From: Candidatus Rifleibacteriota bacterium
Lineage (GTDB): Bacteria > Muiribacteriota > Ozemobacteria > Ozemobacterales > Ozemobacteraceae
Length of the DNA stretch: 64,000 nucleotides
NCBI GenBank assembly: GCA_012520995.1
Contig: JAAYNI010000067.1
Coordinates: forward strand, 1 to 64,000
Reading direction: 5' to 3'
Shown here piece by piece: positions 42,111 through 51,789 of the stretch (positions are counted from its first letter, which is position 1; every line of letters starts with the position of its first letter). Position numbers and translations under genes: made by a program. The notes beneath the pieces were generated by a model. It was not told the origin of the DNA, made no database searches, and saw only the letters and a program-made list of their open reading frames with translations.

Positions 42111-45092
42111 TTATCTGGCGTTGAGCCTGATTTGATCTAGTATGTCTTGGCGCTTGTTAACCTCCGTTTTGTCTTGGATCGACTTAAGCAGATACTGGGT
42201 TAAAAGCTCGCGGTTTTGTTGTTGGAGCTTAAGAGTGAGATACTGTTCTGATTTTTCAAAACTAGCTTCTTCAGCAGGTTTTTCGGGCTCAGTCATCAGG
42301 GTTATTATATAAGCTTCGTTGCTCTTTACGGGCTTGGTGTATTCGCCTGGGTTGAGTTGCCAAATTGCTTCTGCGAGTTCAGGTGCAAGGTTGTCTTTTG
42401 TTACGGTTATTACTCTGGAAGAGCTTTTTTGCCCAGTTCTAGCGTAATATCTTTGTACAACCACATCAAAAGCTTCGCCTTCTGAAAGTTGCTTATAAAT
42501 TATGTCCGCATCAGCTTCGTCATAGAGGAAAACTTGTCTTACACGTCTCATTGCAGGAGTTGCAAGGGAGTCTTTTTCCTCTTCGAATAGCTCCTGAATT
42601 TCTTTTTTGAGAGGTTTCATTACAGCTATACGTCTGACATCATCTTTGACTTCGTCATAGGACTTGTAAGATACCGGGGAGAATTCAAGGAACTGCACTA
42701 TATGTGTGCCAAACTCTGATTGGAACGGTTTGATTATTCCTGTTGGAACTTCAGCGGGAGTCAGAGACTCCAGTTTGTCCATGATGGGCTTTACGAAGGT
42801 TCGGCCATCAGTTGTAAACATGCCTAAGCCTTCGGCTAAGCTGTAGTCGTTGGGAGAGGGGTTGAGATTGTAGGGCAGATCCTTAAAATAGGTCTGTCTA
42901 TGTTCTTGATCATATTTGTAGGCAGATGCTAAGTCGCCGAACGTTGTGTAATTCTTGTAAAGAGCGGCCGCTTCAAGATTTGCCATGTTCTTTTTTGCTT
43001 GATCTTCGAGAACTTTCTTTATTTCTTTTGTCAGATTTTCGCCCAATAGACGTTGAACAGGTTCTATTTCGTTGTTTTCCATGTAGAAAAGATGGTAGCC
43101 CTTTGGAGAGGAAAGGACTTCGCTGATTTGATCTTTTTCAAGATTGAAGATAACTCTTTCCAGGTTCGTGGAGATAGAGTCGGTCAGACCGCAAATTTCA
43201 GCTTTCAAGAGGGCTTTGTCTTCTTGAGAATATTCTTCGCCTACAACACCTTTAAAGAAGGGAGGCAATAGTCCGTCTTTTTCCTTGGATTTCGCTGTTG
43301 AGAGTTTTTGAACGCCGTCTTTAAATATTTTCTTCTTCTGTTCAGGAGATGTTTGAGCTTCAGCAGAAAGCTTGAGAGCGTTGAGGTCTTTTTGGGCTTT
43401 TTCTGCTGCTTTTTCTTTTTTGAGGTCATTAATTATCTGAGCTTTTACTTCAGAGAAGGGGGTAATGCTCTCTGGAAGCTTTTCTTCTGTTTTGATTATG
43501 TGGTATCCGTATGCGGTTCTTATCGGAGCGCTTACTTCGCCAGGGTTTTGAGCAAAGGCTGTTTCCTCGAAGGGTTTTACCATTACGCCACGCTGGAAGA
43601 GACCGAGGCTGCCGCCTTTTGTAGCTGAACCTGGATCCTCGGAGAATCTTTTGGCTAATTCACCAAAGGGTTTTCCATCTTCTACTTCCTTGGCCAGTCT
43701 CTCAATTTCTGTTTTGGCAGCAGCAAAGGCTTTTTCAATATCAAAAGCGTTGGCGATTGTTAGAGACCAGTCGTCATTTTCAGCATCTTTGGATTTGAGT
43801 ATGAAAGTTTCAGGCATTTCTGATTCAGGCAGATAAAAAGCCACATATCCTGATGCTGAAACGCTTTCTGCTGCATCGATTGGCAGTTGCAGGTTATTGG
43901 TAATAGATTCGGCGGCCGCTGGAGTTGCAACTATTTTGTTTTGTTTGTTAGTGACTATTGTAAAGTCATCGTAATCGTAGATGGTGTCAGGGGACATATT
44001 TTCAAGATCTACGTAGAAAACAGCTTTTTTCGTTTTTGCGTTTTCGCTATCAGTTTCAATAGAGAAGTTAGAAATTGAAATAGATGAGTCTTGAATATTA
44101 GCAGAGAATGTATTTTTAGGCTTGATAAGTATGTGAGATGCTCTGACTTTTTCTGGCTGTTTGTAGGCTTCTTGGTGCATTTGATATCTTGCTTCAGCTT
44201 CAGTTTCGTTCACAGGCATACCTTGTATATAGAGCGGGTTAGCGGCGTCTATAAGGATATGTGAAACTTGCACTCTGTTAGATGACATAAGTTCATTCTT
44301 GTGTGACTCGTAATATGAGCGAATAGACTTGTTGTCTATATTTGTTCTGCCATCAAAGTCTTTCGGGGCTACGAGCAGGTGATTCATAGAAAGCTTGCCG
44401 GTATCTTTGAAGAAGCCTTTGTTTTTTTCATAATAGTTCTTCAGCTCTTCTTCGGAAGCATTTTCTTGCAATGTTTGGGAAGTAGCCAGATTCATAACGT
44501 TTGAAACAAAAATGCTGTCTCTGAATGATGCAAGATAGTCCTGCAGGCTTAGTTTCTTGTTCTTGGCTTCGCGTTCTACATGTTCTCTGGAAACCTGCAA
44601 GAAATTTGCTTCAGTCATCAAGTTAGCTTGTTCTTCCAAGCCAGCGTCTTTGGCATAAAGATGCAGGAGAACGGGTGCGGTCATTTCGTTAAGCATCTGG
44701 TCTTTCATGAAAGGCTCATAAAAAGCCATTTCATCAGTATATTTTGCTCTAAATGTGTCGTAATATTCGGTTTGTTTGAAATTGTTCCAAAATTGCTTAA
44801 CAGTCAGCACAGTTTTATAGGCTGCCTTGTCGCCTTTGTATGTGAATTCTGCTACAGGCTCATTTTCAATGGCTTTTAGCGATTCAGGAATAGATGTTTC
44901 TTTTTGATGTTCAGCTTCCATGCGCTGCATATACTCTTGTTGTTTTTTATCGTGGTTGCGCATTTCCAGGAGGCTTCCGAATCCAACTGCAAAAAGGGAG
45001 AGGATGAAAAGTATAGTGATAGTCCAAATGATTAGTTGACCATTTTGATTCATCCATGCCATAGACATGAAAGTCGGAGATTTTTTTGACAT
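42111..45092 (-). CDS. PpiD-like membrane-anchored peptidyl-prolyl isomerase
   Basis: 993 residues, longer than E. coli PpiD (623). One N-terminal TM (about 18-42), a SurA/PpiD-like helical region, then parvulin elements: RVQVSHILIDAAN (~275), KVRASHILIKP (~317), and the rest of that rotamase (GKPFGELAKRFSEDPGS, GSLGLFQRGVMVKPFEETAF, TAYGYHIIKTEE) only from ~460. Between them lies an inserted beta-rich domain (~328-460) that resembles DUF4352. More parvulin-like segments follow (YHLFYMENNE; GTHIVQFLEFSPV; VRQVFLYDEADAD). Expected role: folding of exported or outer-membrane proteins at the periplasmic face of the membrane. Confidence 0.88.
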   Translation of the reverse strand: MSKKSPTFMSMAWMNQNGQLIIWTITILFILSLFAVGFGSLLEMRNHDKKQQEYMQRMEAEHQKETSIPESLKAIENEPVAEFTYKGDKAAYKTVLTVKQFWNNFKQTEYYDTFRAKYTDEMAFYEPFMKDQMLNEMTAPVLLHLYAKDAGLEEQANLMTEANFLQVSREHVEREAKNKKLSLQDYLASFRDSIFVSNVMNLATSQTLQENASEEELKNYYEKNKGFFKDTGKLSMNHLLVAPKDFDGRTNIDNKSIRSYYESHKNELMSSNRVQVSHILIDAANPLYIQGMPVNETEAEARYQMHQEAYKQPEKVRASHILIKPKNTFSANIQDSSISISNFSIETDSENAKTKKAVFYVDLENMSPDTIYDYDDFTIVTNKQNKIVATPAAAESITNNLQLPIDAAESVSASGYVAFYLPESEMPETFILKSKDAENDDWSLTIANAFDIEKAFAAAKTEIERLAKEVEDGKPFGELAKRFSEDPGSATKGGSLGLFQRGVMVKPFEETAFAQNPGEVSAPIRTAYGYHIIKTEEKLPESITPFSEVKAQIINDLKKEKAAEKAQKDLNALKLSAEAQTSPEQKKKIFKDGVQKLSTAKSKEKDGLLPPFFKGVVGEEYSQEDKALLKAEICGLTDSISTNLERVIFNLEKDQISEVLSSPKGYHLFYMENNEIEPVQRLLGENLTKEIKKVLEDQAKKNMANLEAAALYKNYTTFGDLASAYKYDQEHRQTYFKDLPYNLNPSPNDYSLAEGLGMFTTDGRTFVKPIMDKLESLTPAEVPTGIIKPFQSEFGTHIVQFLEFSPVSYKSYDEVKDDVRRIAVMKPLKKEIQELFEEEKDSLATPAMRRVRQVFLYDEADADIIYKQLSEGEAFDVVVQRYYARTGQKSSSRVITVTKDNLAPELAEAIWQLNPGEYTKPVKSNEAYIITLMTEPEKPAEEASFEKSEQYLTLKLQQQNRELLTQYLLKSIQDKTEVNKRQDILDQIRLNAR

Positions 45093-45147
45093 GCTGTTAA
45101 GTCCTCTTAAGTGTTAATTTCTCGGATGAGTTAGCGGTTTTATAAAA

Positions 45148-45221
45148 CGCACCCGGCAAGATTCGAACTTGCGACTCCAGGATTAGGAATCCTGTGCTCT
45201 ATCCAACTGAGCTACGGGTGC
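45148..45221 (-). tRNA. tRNA-Arg (anticodon CCT)
   Basis: 74 nt on the minus strand. Acceptor GCACCCG/CGGGTGC, discriminator G, anticodon stem CAGGA/TCCTG with loop TTCCTAA (anticodon CCT), T arm GCAAGTTCGAATCTTGC. No encoded CCA. Confidence 0.95.
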
Positions 45222-45316
45222 ATGCGTCACGGTTGGTTATATTATCAGTCTTCAATCGCAAAATCAAGCTTTTGTATTATCTTGAGATTGGATTTTAGGC
45301 TTCGGAGTTTTCGCTC

Positions 45317-45346
45317 TTGTGTGTAGCAGATGAATTGTGCTATCCT
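45317..45346 (+). promoter_or_regulatory. Probable recA promoter
   Basis: TTGTGT, 18-nt spacer, TATCCT (45341-45346) with an extended -10 TG. I see no LexA box of the usual CGAACN4GTTCG or CTGTN8ACAG type here. Confidence 0.5.
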
Positions 45347-45379
45347 TCAGCCAGAAAAAAAATGCTAAGGAGCAACAAA

Positions 45380-46501
45380 TTGGCAAACCTTAAGAAAACA
45401 TCTCAAACCTCACCATCACAGCCATCTGACGACGAAAAACGTAAATCTCTGGAAACCGCAATTGCAGGTATTGAAAAGCAATTTGGCAAGGGTTCTATAA
45501 TGCTGTTGGGCAGTTCGAAACATTTGCAGGTCGAAGCTATACCGACTGGCAGTATCAGTCTTGACTACGCTCTTGGAGTTGGCGGCTTGCCGCGCGGCAG
45601 AATTGTGGAAATATACGGCCCTGAATCTTCGGGAAAAACCACTTTGACATTGCATGCGGTAGCTCAAGCTCAAAAACTTGGCGGACAAGCTGCTTTTATT
45701 GACGTGGAGCATGCGCTTGATCCTGAATATGCCAAAAAACTGGGAGTAGATGTTGACAGTTTGCTTGTTTCGCAGCCGGATAGCGGAGAAGAAGCACTTG
45801 AAATAGTTGAAATGCTTGTTAGAAGCAACGCTATAGATATTATAGTGGTCGACTCTGTTGCTGCTCTTACAAGCAAAGCCGAGATAGAAGGCGAAATGGG
45901 TGCGGCTACAGTCGGCATGCAAGCCAGACTTATGTCACAGGCTATGAGAAAGCTTACTCCGGTTGTCGGCCGCTCTAAGTGTGTTTGTATTTTCATTAAC
46001 CAGATCCGTGAAAAAATCGGTGTAGTGTATGGTAATCCTGAAACCACGCCAGGCGGCAGGGCGCTCAAGTTTTTCTCTTCCGTCAGATTGGATATCAGGC
46101 GCAAAGATGCTATCAAAGAAGGCGATGGAATAGTAGGGCACGTTACTGAGGTCAAGGTAAAGAAGAACAAAGTAGCTCCCCCCTTCAAGACAGCGAAGTT
46201 CGATATGCTTTTTGGAAAAGGCATATCAGCTGAATCAGAACTGGTTGACTTGGCATCGGAAGCCAAGATTATTGAAAAGGCTGGCTCATGGTATTCTTAT
46301 GGCGACATCAGAATAGGTCAGGGCAAAGATAATGCCAGAAGATTTTTTGAGGAAAATCCTGACATATTTGCGGAAGTTGCGATGAAATTCAAGGAAGCCA
46401 TGGGAATGGGTGCTGCTACTATAACGTCTGCCTCGGCATCTGATGATGATGAAGTGGAAGTTGAAGCTCCGTCTAAACCTGCCAGAACGGCAAAAAAATA
46501 A
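45380..46501 (+). CDS. recA: Recombinase RecA
   Basis: 373 residues. Walker [10 protein letters not shown], the L1/L2 DNA-binding region ([39 protein letters not shown]), [34 protein letters not shown], and the acidic flexible tail ([11 protein letters not shown]). Drives homologous recombination and, where LexA exists, its cleavage. I choose the TTG at 45380 because AAGGAG lies 7-8 nt before it; ATG 45362 would place that SD inside the gene. A terminator follows. Confidence 0.97.
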   Translation: MANLKKTSQTSPSQPSDDEKRKSLETAIAGIEKQFGKGSIMLLGSSKHLQVEAIPTGSISLDYALGVGGLPRGRIVEIYGPESSGKTTLTLHAVAQAQKLGGQAAFIDVEHALDPEYAKKLGVDVDSLLVSQPDSGEEALEIVEMLVRSNAIDIIVVDSVAALTSKAEIEGEMGAATVGMQARLMSQAMRKLTPVVGRSKCVCIFINQIREKIGVVYGNPETTPGGRALKFFSSVRLDIRRKDAIKEGDGIVGHVTEVKVKKNKVAPPFKTAKFDMLFGKGISAESELVDLASEAKIIEKAGSWYSYGDIRIGQGKDNARRFFEENPDIFAEVAMKFKEAMGMGAATITSASASDDDEVEVEAPSKPARTAKK

Positions 46502-46525
46502 CCTGTATGTAACATGAACTTCTTG

Positions 46526-46557
46526 GACGGCTGCAATAATTAAGGCAGCCGTCTTTC
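46526..46557 (+). terminator. Intrinsic terminator after recA
   Basis: GACGGCTGC pairs perfectly with GCAGCCGTC (46545-46553) across a 10-nt loop, followed by TTTCATTCTT. Confidence 0.8.
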
Positions 46558-46575
46558 ATTCTTAAAGAAAAACAG

Positions 46576-47175
46576 ATGAAATATATTAAAAAATTATATG
46601 ATTGGGTTTTAGCTTGGTCTGAAACAAAATGGGCTGTTTTGGCTCTTTTCTTGATTGCCTTTGTAGAATCCAGTTTTTTTCCTATTCCACCCGATGTGCT
46701 TCTTATTGCCATGGCTTTAGCTAAGCCAGCATATGCTTTGTCCTATGCCACAGTTTGTACTGCAGGTTCTGTTTTGGGAGCCTTATTCGGTTATGCGATA
46801 GGGCATTGGGCTTGGCAAATTGTCGGCGTTTACTTTTTCAAGTATATTCCTGGATTTACGCCAGAAGTCTTTCAGCAGGTTGCAGAAAAATATGAAACTC
46901 ATTCGGTCGCAATAGTTTTTACGGCGGCTTTTACACCTATTCCATATAAGGTTTTTAGTATAGCTGGGGGGGTTGCGAAGGTTTCTTTGATTCCTTTTGT
47001 AGTGGCTTCGATTTTCGGCAGGGGAGGCCGTTTCTATTTGGTAGCTATATTGCTTAAGATTTTCGGAGAAAAAGTTAAAGTTTATATAGACAAATACTTT
47101 AATTTGTTAACTCTCTTGGTAGTTATAATCTATTTTTTGGCATTCTATTTAATTCCCAAAATTTTTGGAAGCTGA
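46576..47175 (+). CDS. DedA-family membrane protein (YqaA-like)
   Basis: 199 residues with 4-5 hydrophobic segments. DedA/VTT motifs: FVESSFFPIPPDVLLIAM near the N-terminus, GALFGYAIGHWA, and the re-entrant FTPIPYKVFSIAGGVAKV. Relatives flip or recycle lipid carriers such as undecaprenyl phosphate and affect envelope stress resistance; which substrate this one takes cannot be read from sequence. It stands alone between recA and a bidirectional terminator. Confidence 0.92.
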   Translation: MKYIKKLYDWVLAWSETKWAVLALFLIAFVESSFFPIPPDVLLIAMALAKPAYALSYATVCTAGSVLGALFGYAIGHWAWQIVGVYFFKYIPGFTPEVFQQVAEKYETHSVAIVFTAAFTPIPYKVFSIAGGVAKVSLIPFVVASIFGRGGRFYLVAILLKIFGEKVKVYIDKYFNLLTLLVVIIYFLAFYLIPKIFGS

Positions 47176-47202
47176 TGCTTTCTGGAAGTCTATAAGGATA
47201 AT

Positions 47203-47236
47203 AAAAAGACCCCAGACAATTGTCTGGGGTCTTTTT
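47203..47236. terminator. Bidirectional terminator
   Basis: Perfect 34-bp palindrome: AAAAAGACCCCAGACA, AT, then its complement ending CTTTTT. It has a T run on both strands and serves dedA (+) and the Fn3 lipoprotein gene (-). Confidence 0.93.
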
Positions 47237-47269
47237 ATTAAGCAATCCCTTTTGGGAAAATCTCTTGTC

Positions 47270-49222
47270 TTATTGAACTCTCACGAATACCAGCGCATCC
47301 AAGAAGAGGGTGCAGTGTCCGCCTGTTCCTGCTGCAAGAGCTGTAAGATCTATGTCTATGCCTTTGACTCCGTTGCGTATTTGAATCTGCCCAAGATTGA
47401 GAACTGTTCTGCCTTTGTTAATGTTGCTGTGAGCAGGGATATCTCTTTGGAGAAGAGCGTTGGAAAGAATTCCGTCTTCTCTGATTTGGCAGCGCCATGT
47501 TCCGCTGGTAGTATGAGGATAGTAGTATGCGTAAACGTTATATCTGTAGACTCCGCCGCTATTAGGAGGAGAGGGGAGTCGGAAGTAGGAGGAGCTTAAG
47601 AAGGTGCCTGTTCCAAATCTGTATCTGTCTCCATTTTCGCCTGCAGATGTGGGAACAAGGAGAATGCTGCCTGAACCTGAGTAGTAATCTATGTTCGGGT
47701 ATTCATTTGAGTTGTAGGCCAAGAATACATGCTGAGCATTGTCATTTACAGCAGGTTCAAATTCCCAGTTGGTGGCTTCGCCTTCCAGCATGGCCACATA
47801 GGCGCCGCCTGGATAAGCGCTTACGGCAGTGCTGAGTTCGCTTTCTTTGCCTGATGAGCTGACGGCTGAAACCTTGAAGAAGTATGGCAGACCGAACTCA
47901 AATTTTTGTCCTTTTTTCGATGGGTCTTGATTAAAGTTTGAAGGGTAAGAGGTCAAGACATACGAAGAGCTTTCGCTGAGATGAGGCATGCCGGTTGCGT
48001 ATAGAGTATAACCGCCGTCTTTCACGGTGGAAAAGTAGATATTATAGCTTGCAGCGTTGCTGGCAGAGTTCCAGGCAAGTTTAATGCCTGATTCTGTAGC
48101 ACTGGAAGACCAAGCTTTAACGTTCATGGGAACAGATGGAATGTTAACGTCGGAAGCCATAGTGGTTACAGAGCTGAGTTTGCTGACGTTTCCGTTTGTG
48201 TCCAAAGCTCTGACAGCATAAAGGTTATAGGTGCTTCCATTTATATCTTTGAAGCTCTGGGTCATATTTGCCGGACCATTGTCTTCAACAATGCCTATGA
48301 GGTTAAACAGACCGTCGCTGGAATTAGCTCTGAAGATAAGATAGGCTGCCAAGTCTTTTGTGGCAAATTCTCCGGAGAAAATTAGGGAGCCGTCTTCGTT
48401 GTTCAGAGGTTTGCTCCATGTGAGAACAGGGTCTACGTCGTTGGTGAGTTTGAGATTAAATGGAGGTGAGGGAATTGTGTCATCGCCCGATTTGATACTG
48501 ACTTGAACGGGATCAGAGTTTTCACTTTCGCCGAAGGTATCGTTGAAAGATCTTATGACATATGTGTAGTTTTCAGCAGAGGATTTGCTGACGGAAACGT
48601 CCAAGTAAGCTGGTGAATGCTGAGGAACAGAAGCTATCCAAGTAACTCCGCCAGCTGTTGCGCTAAGACCTCTGTATATATTGTAGCCTCTGATTTTTCC
48701 TGAAGTGATTTTGTCCCAAGCTATATATACTGCTTCAGTGGAAGCTCTGGCTTTGAGGTTTACTACTCTGGGAGGTTTCTCTTCGGAGGGAAGTCCGGCT
48801 TTTACTTGAATAGCGTTGGTTTTAGCTATGTCAGATTCTTTGCCCTGAGTATCAAAGGCAGCTATTTTGTAGTAGTAATACTGATCGTTTACCAGTTTGT
48901 TACCCTGATTATCGTCATAATAGTTCGGAGCTGCCATTGAAGAAACAGTGGCTATCAGAACGAATGGACCGCCTGAGTTTGTAGAGCGATAAACCTTGTA
49001 GCCAACCAAGTCGGCTTCAGTGTTGGCACTCCATGTTATAAAACAGGCGCCTTCTTTTCCCGTGCCTATTACATTGAGGGGGATGTTAGGGGCTTCAAAG
49101 TCGGTTAGACCTGCGTCCTTCTTTGTTCCCGTTGTGCATCCAAAAAGGCTTACAACGGACAGAATCAAGAGAAGAGACAGAAGTCGCTTCGCCTTGAGGC
49201 TGCTTTTAAATTTTTTTGGCAT
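47270..49222 (-). CDS. Lipoprotein with four fibronectin type III domains
   Basis: 650 residues. Lipoprotein signal peptide with lipobox LFGC (cysteine ~29). Four Fn3 domains follow at about 45-140, 148-242, 250-355 and 360-468, recognisable by repeats such as ITWSANTEADLVGYKVYRST, IAWDKITSGKIRGYNIYRG and LAWNSASNAASYNIYFST. The last ~180 residues form a separate beta-rich domain (GVYRYNVYAYYYPHTTSGTW, CTLFLDALVFVRV) resembling the golvesin/xanthan-lyase CBM-like fold. Likely a surface or periplasmic binding protein. GGAGAA precedes the ATG. Confidence 0.85.
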   Translation of the reverse strand: MPKKFKSSLKAKRLLSLLLILSVVSLFGCTTGTKKDAGLTDFEAPNIPLNVIGTGKEGACFITWSANTEADLVGYKVYRSTNSGGPFVLIATVSSMAAPNYYDDNQGNKLVNDQYYYYKIAAFDTQGKESDIAKTNAIQVKAGLPSEEKPPRVVNLKARASTEAVYIAWDKITSGKIRGYNIYRGLSATAGGVTWIASVPQHSPAYLDVSVSKSSAENYTYVIRSFNDTFGESENSDPVQVSIKSGDDTIPSPPFNLKLTNDVDPVLTWSKPLNNEDGSLIFSGEFATKDLAAYLIFRANSSDGLFNLIGIVEDNGPANMTQSFKDINGSTYNLYAVRALDTNGNVSKLSSVTTMASDVNIPSVPMNVKAWSSSATESGIKLAWNSASNAASYNIYFSTVKDGGYTLYATGMPHLSESSSYVLTSYPSNFNQDPSKKGQKFEFGLPYFFKVSAVSSSGKESELSTAVSAYPGGAYVAMLEGEATNWEFEPAVNDNAQHVFLAYNSNEYPNIDYYSGSGSILLVPTSAGENGDRYRFGTGTFLSSSYFRLPSPPNSGGVYRYNVYAYYYPHTTSGTWRCQIREDGILSNALLQRDIPAHSNINKGRTVLNLGQIQIRNGVKGIDIDLTALAAGTGGHCTLFLDALVFVRVQ

Positions 49223-49291
49223 GAGGTTTTCTCCTTATTTAGGATTGCTTTTACTAAACAACATCGTCATTTACGAAAAAAAGATTAATTT

Positions 49292-50029
49292 TTATTTGAG
49301 CTTGACGGCGAAAGAGAACATGCTTTTGCGTCGTTCTTTTTCGCGTCTGTAAGAAAAGTAATTGTAATTGCCAGTTTCAGGGTCTTTTGAACAGCAAGTG
49401 CATTTGTCCAGAATTGTTATGTTTTCTAAGGGAATTCCACTTTCTAAGAGCTGCTTTTTGGCAATGCCTTGGGTATCCAAGTAGTATTTATTGTCTGCCG
49501 ACTTTGAAGCTTTAAAAAAGTTGGAGTAAGACGGATCCGCCTCAATAAAAGAATCCAAGAGCTCTTTTCCAACCTCGTAGCAACATTGTTGGATGCAGGG
49601 GCCTATGTAAGCTTTCAGTTGTCTTGGTTCTGCGGCAAAATCTTTTTTCATGCTTTTGATGGTTGCTCCAGCTATGTTCAGCTTTAGGCCTCTCCAGCCT
49701 GAATGAGCAGCTGCCGCAGCTTGATTGGAAGTTAAAATCAAGGGGATGCAGTCTGCTGTGAAAACTCCGACGGTTGTCATTGGAAGGTCAGTTGATAGAG
49801 CATCTGCTCTGATTGCTGATACATCTATGCTTGGATCAGTGATTTTCAGAACGCTTTTGCCATGTTCCTGGAAAGTAAACTTCGGGAGGCTCAGATTATA
49901 TTTTTTTGTTATTTCAAGCCTGTTCCAAGCTTTCAAAGCTTCTTCTTCGGAAAAGGCGAAGAATGAAAGATCTTCGTCTGAGGCTTCTGAAAATGCGATC
50001 AGAATATTATCTTTAATGAAACTTTTCAT
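49292..50029 (-). CDS. pgeF: Peptidoglycan editing factor / purine nucleoside phosphorylase
   Basis: 245 residues of the laccase-domain (YfiH) family: GVFTADCIPLIL, AAHSGWRGLKLNIAG, YIGPCIQQCCYEVG and the C-terminal CTCCSKDPETGNYNYFSYRR, giving the Cys/His zinc site. Members act on purine nucleosides and in E. coli remove misincorporated L-Ser from wall precursors. The start at 50029 is chosen because it lies one base after the upstream stop and a conserved-looking N-terminus begins there. Co-transcribed with the TPR gene. Confidence 0.92.
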   Translation of the reverse strand: MKSFIKDNILIAFSEASDEDLSFFAFSEEEALKAWNRLEITKKYNLSLPKFTFQEHGKSVLKITDPSIDVSAIRADALSTDLPMTTVGVFTADCIPLILTSNQAAAAAHSGWRGLKLNIAGATIKSMKKDFAAEPRQLKAYIGPCIQQCCYEVGKELLDSFIEADPSYSNFFKASKSADNKYYLDTQGIAKKQLLESGIPLENITILDKCTCCSKDPETGNYNYFSYRREKERRKSMFSFAVKLK

Positions 50030-50030
50030 T

Positions 50031-51644
50031 TTAATAACCTGCAGAGACAGAAAGTGAAGAAAGCATTCGCTCGGCCAGTTCGTCAACCGCATCTTTGTTT
50101 TTGGAGACTTCTTTGACTCTTCTTAAAGCTTGAACAGCTTCTTCATTTCTGCCTTTTTGTGCGTATAGAGAAGCGAGTACCACATAAGCTTCTTTTTGTG
50201 TCCGATCCAGAGCTATGGCTCTTTTTGTGTGTTCATAAGCTGCGTCAAAGCTGCCGCGATTGTAGTTGAGCAAAGCCAAATCTTTGTAAATTTCAGCATT
50301 TTCTGGATCCTTGGCAAGGGCTTTATTGTATTCCATTTCAGCTAGTTGATACTGGCCGGATCTGAAAAAGTCTTTGCCCAAATCCAAGTGCTTGGAAGCT
50401 TTTTCTTCTTGTTTTTGTTCCAGAATTTTTTTAACTCTGAGCATCAAGGTTCTGGACTGTCTTCCGACCATAGAGGTTTCCGGAGCCATATTCAGTATAA
50501 AGTTGAGTTCATTTGCTGCGTCATTGACCAAACCTCTGTCCAAGTAAGATTTGGCGAGCGAATACTTTCTTTCGAGTTCTCTTTCTTGGCTGATGCTTAT
50601 TTGAGAAGGAGTGTTAACATAGGTGGAGGTATAGTCGTATGAGCGTGCTATCTTATTTGTATCTTTAGCGTTTCTGGCGGCTATGGCTTGTTTGTTTGCA
50701 AGGGCTTGGTTGGCAGCATTGGCTGAAGAATTCTGCATGTTGTAACTTGCTATATTGACTGGAGTAAAGCTGGTGTTGGAAGGGGTTTTTGTGCTGTTCC
50801 TTTTGTTTATGAAACTTTGCATTTTGGCGCTTCCATAACCTTTCTTTACATTTTGATTCAAAGCTGTGAAATACTGTTGTTTAGAATCTCTCGAAAGCTG
50901 TTTTACCTTGGTTTCCAAGTGGCGTTTGATCGGGTCGGAAGCCGGAGTTTTAACATCTGCTTGTCTGTAATAATGGAGAGCCTGCGAGAGGTTTCCTGTT
51001 TTTTCCATGGAGTCGGCTAGAGAAATATAAGATTTCGCGTGTTCAGGGTCGTGTTTGATAGCCTGCTGGAAATAGTTTATGGCAGCCGAATAATTTTTAT
51101 TCATGTATTCCATCAGACCGAGATTGAAATAGGATTTCCCAAAGGTCGGATCCAGTCTGAGGGCATGCTGAAATTGAAAGGCTGCTTCTTGGTTGCGGTT
51201 GCCCTTGTAGAGAGCCCAGCCTAGAGAGTCTCTGAAAGCAGCTGATTTAGGATTTAGCTCTACTGCCTTTTGGCAAAGCATTATGCCTTGAGCGACATCG
51301 CTGCCTGTTGATGCGAGTATGAAGCCTAAATTGTTTAAAGCTGACGGGTAAGAGGGCTTTAAGTGTAAAGCTCTTTCATAAGCTCTTATAGCATTTTTAT
51401 AATCGCCTGATTTTTCATAGGCAAAACCGAGATTATGGAAGGCTTCTGCCATGTCCGGCCTCAGCTTTACCGATTTGGATAAATCTGCAAGAGCTGTTGA
51501 AAGATCTCCCTCTTGCAACTTGATTGTTCCAGATATGTAAAGCTTCATGCCTTCATCCTTGTATTCGCCGCCTGATGAGAATGAAAGGGCAAAAACCGGA
51601 TTGACAGCCAAAAGCGAGAGTAGTAAACAAATAAGCTTTTTCAT
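50031..51644 (-). CDS. Exported TPR-repeat protein
   Basis: 537 residues. Signal peptide (1-~20, ending PVFA), one block of TPRs at about 35-250 (FHNLGFAYEKSGDYKNAIRA, YFNLGLMEYMNKNYSAAINY), a Ser/Asn/Ala-rich linker (~280-350), and a second TPR block to the end (KDLALLNYNRGSFDAAYEHT). It probably serves as a periplasmic scaffold; partner unknown. CAGGAGGCGACAG precedes the ATG at 51644; the longer in-frame version is rejected. Adjacent (1 nt) to pgeF. Confidence 0.87.
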   Translation of the reverse strand: MKKLICLLLSLLAVNPVFALSFSSGGEYKDEGMKLYISGTIKLQEGDLSTALADLSKSVKLRPDMAEAFHNLGFAYEKSGDYKNAIRAYERALHLKPSYPSALNNLGFILASTGSDVAQGIMLCQKAVELNPKSAAFRDSLGWALYKGNRNQEAAFQFQHALRLDPTFGKSYFNLGLMEYMNKNYSAAINYFQQAIKHDPEHAKSYISLADSMEKTGNLSQALHYYRQADVKTPASDPIKRHLETKVKQLSRDSKQQYFTALNQNVKKGYGSAKMQSFINKRNSTKTPSNTSFTPVNIASYNMQNSSANAANQALANKQAIAARNAKDTNKIARSYDYTSTYVNTPSQISISQERELERKYSLAKSYLDRGLVNDAANELNFILNMAPETSMVGRQSRTLMLRVKKILEQKQEEKASKHLDLGKDFFRSGQYQLAEMEYNKALAKDPENAEIYKDLALLNYNRGSFDAAYEHTKRAIALDRTQKEAYVVLASLYAQKGRNEEAVQALRRVKEVSKNKDAVDELAERMLSSLSVSAGY

Positions 51645-51789
51645 CTGTCGCCTCCTGAACACAATTTTTCTATATAGGTGATGTATCGGCAATAATTTTG
51701 TAAAAATGAGAAAAATTAAAGGAGTGCTGAGAGAAAAAGATGCAAAAAACTTTAGTGAATGGTAACCTGTCGGAAGGAGTGGACAGACT

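Noticed and set aside
45240-45380. LexA/SOS box before recA
   Set aside because: Neither a CGAACN4GTTCG-like nor a CTGTN8ACAG-like sequence is present.
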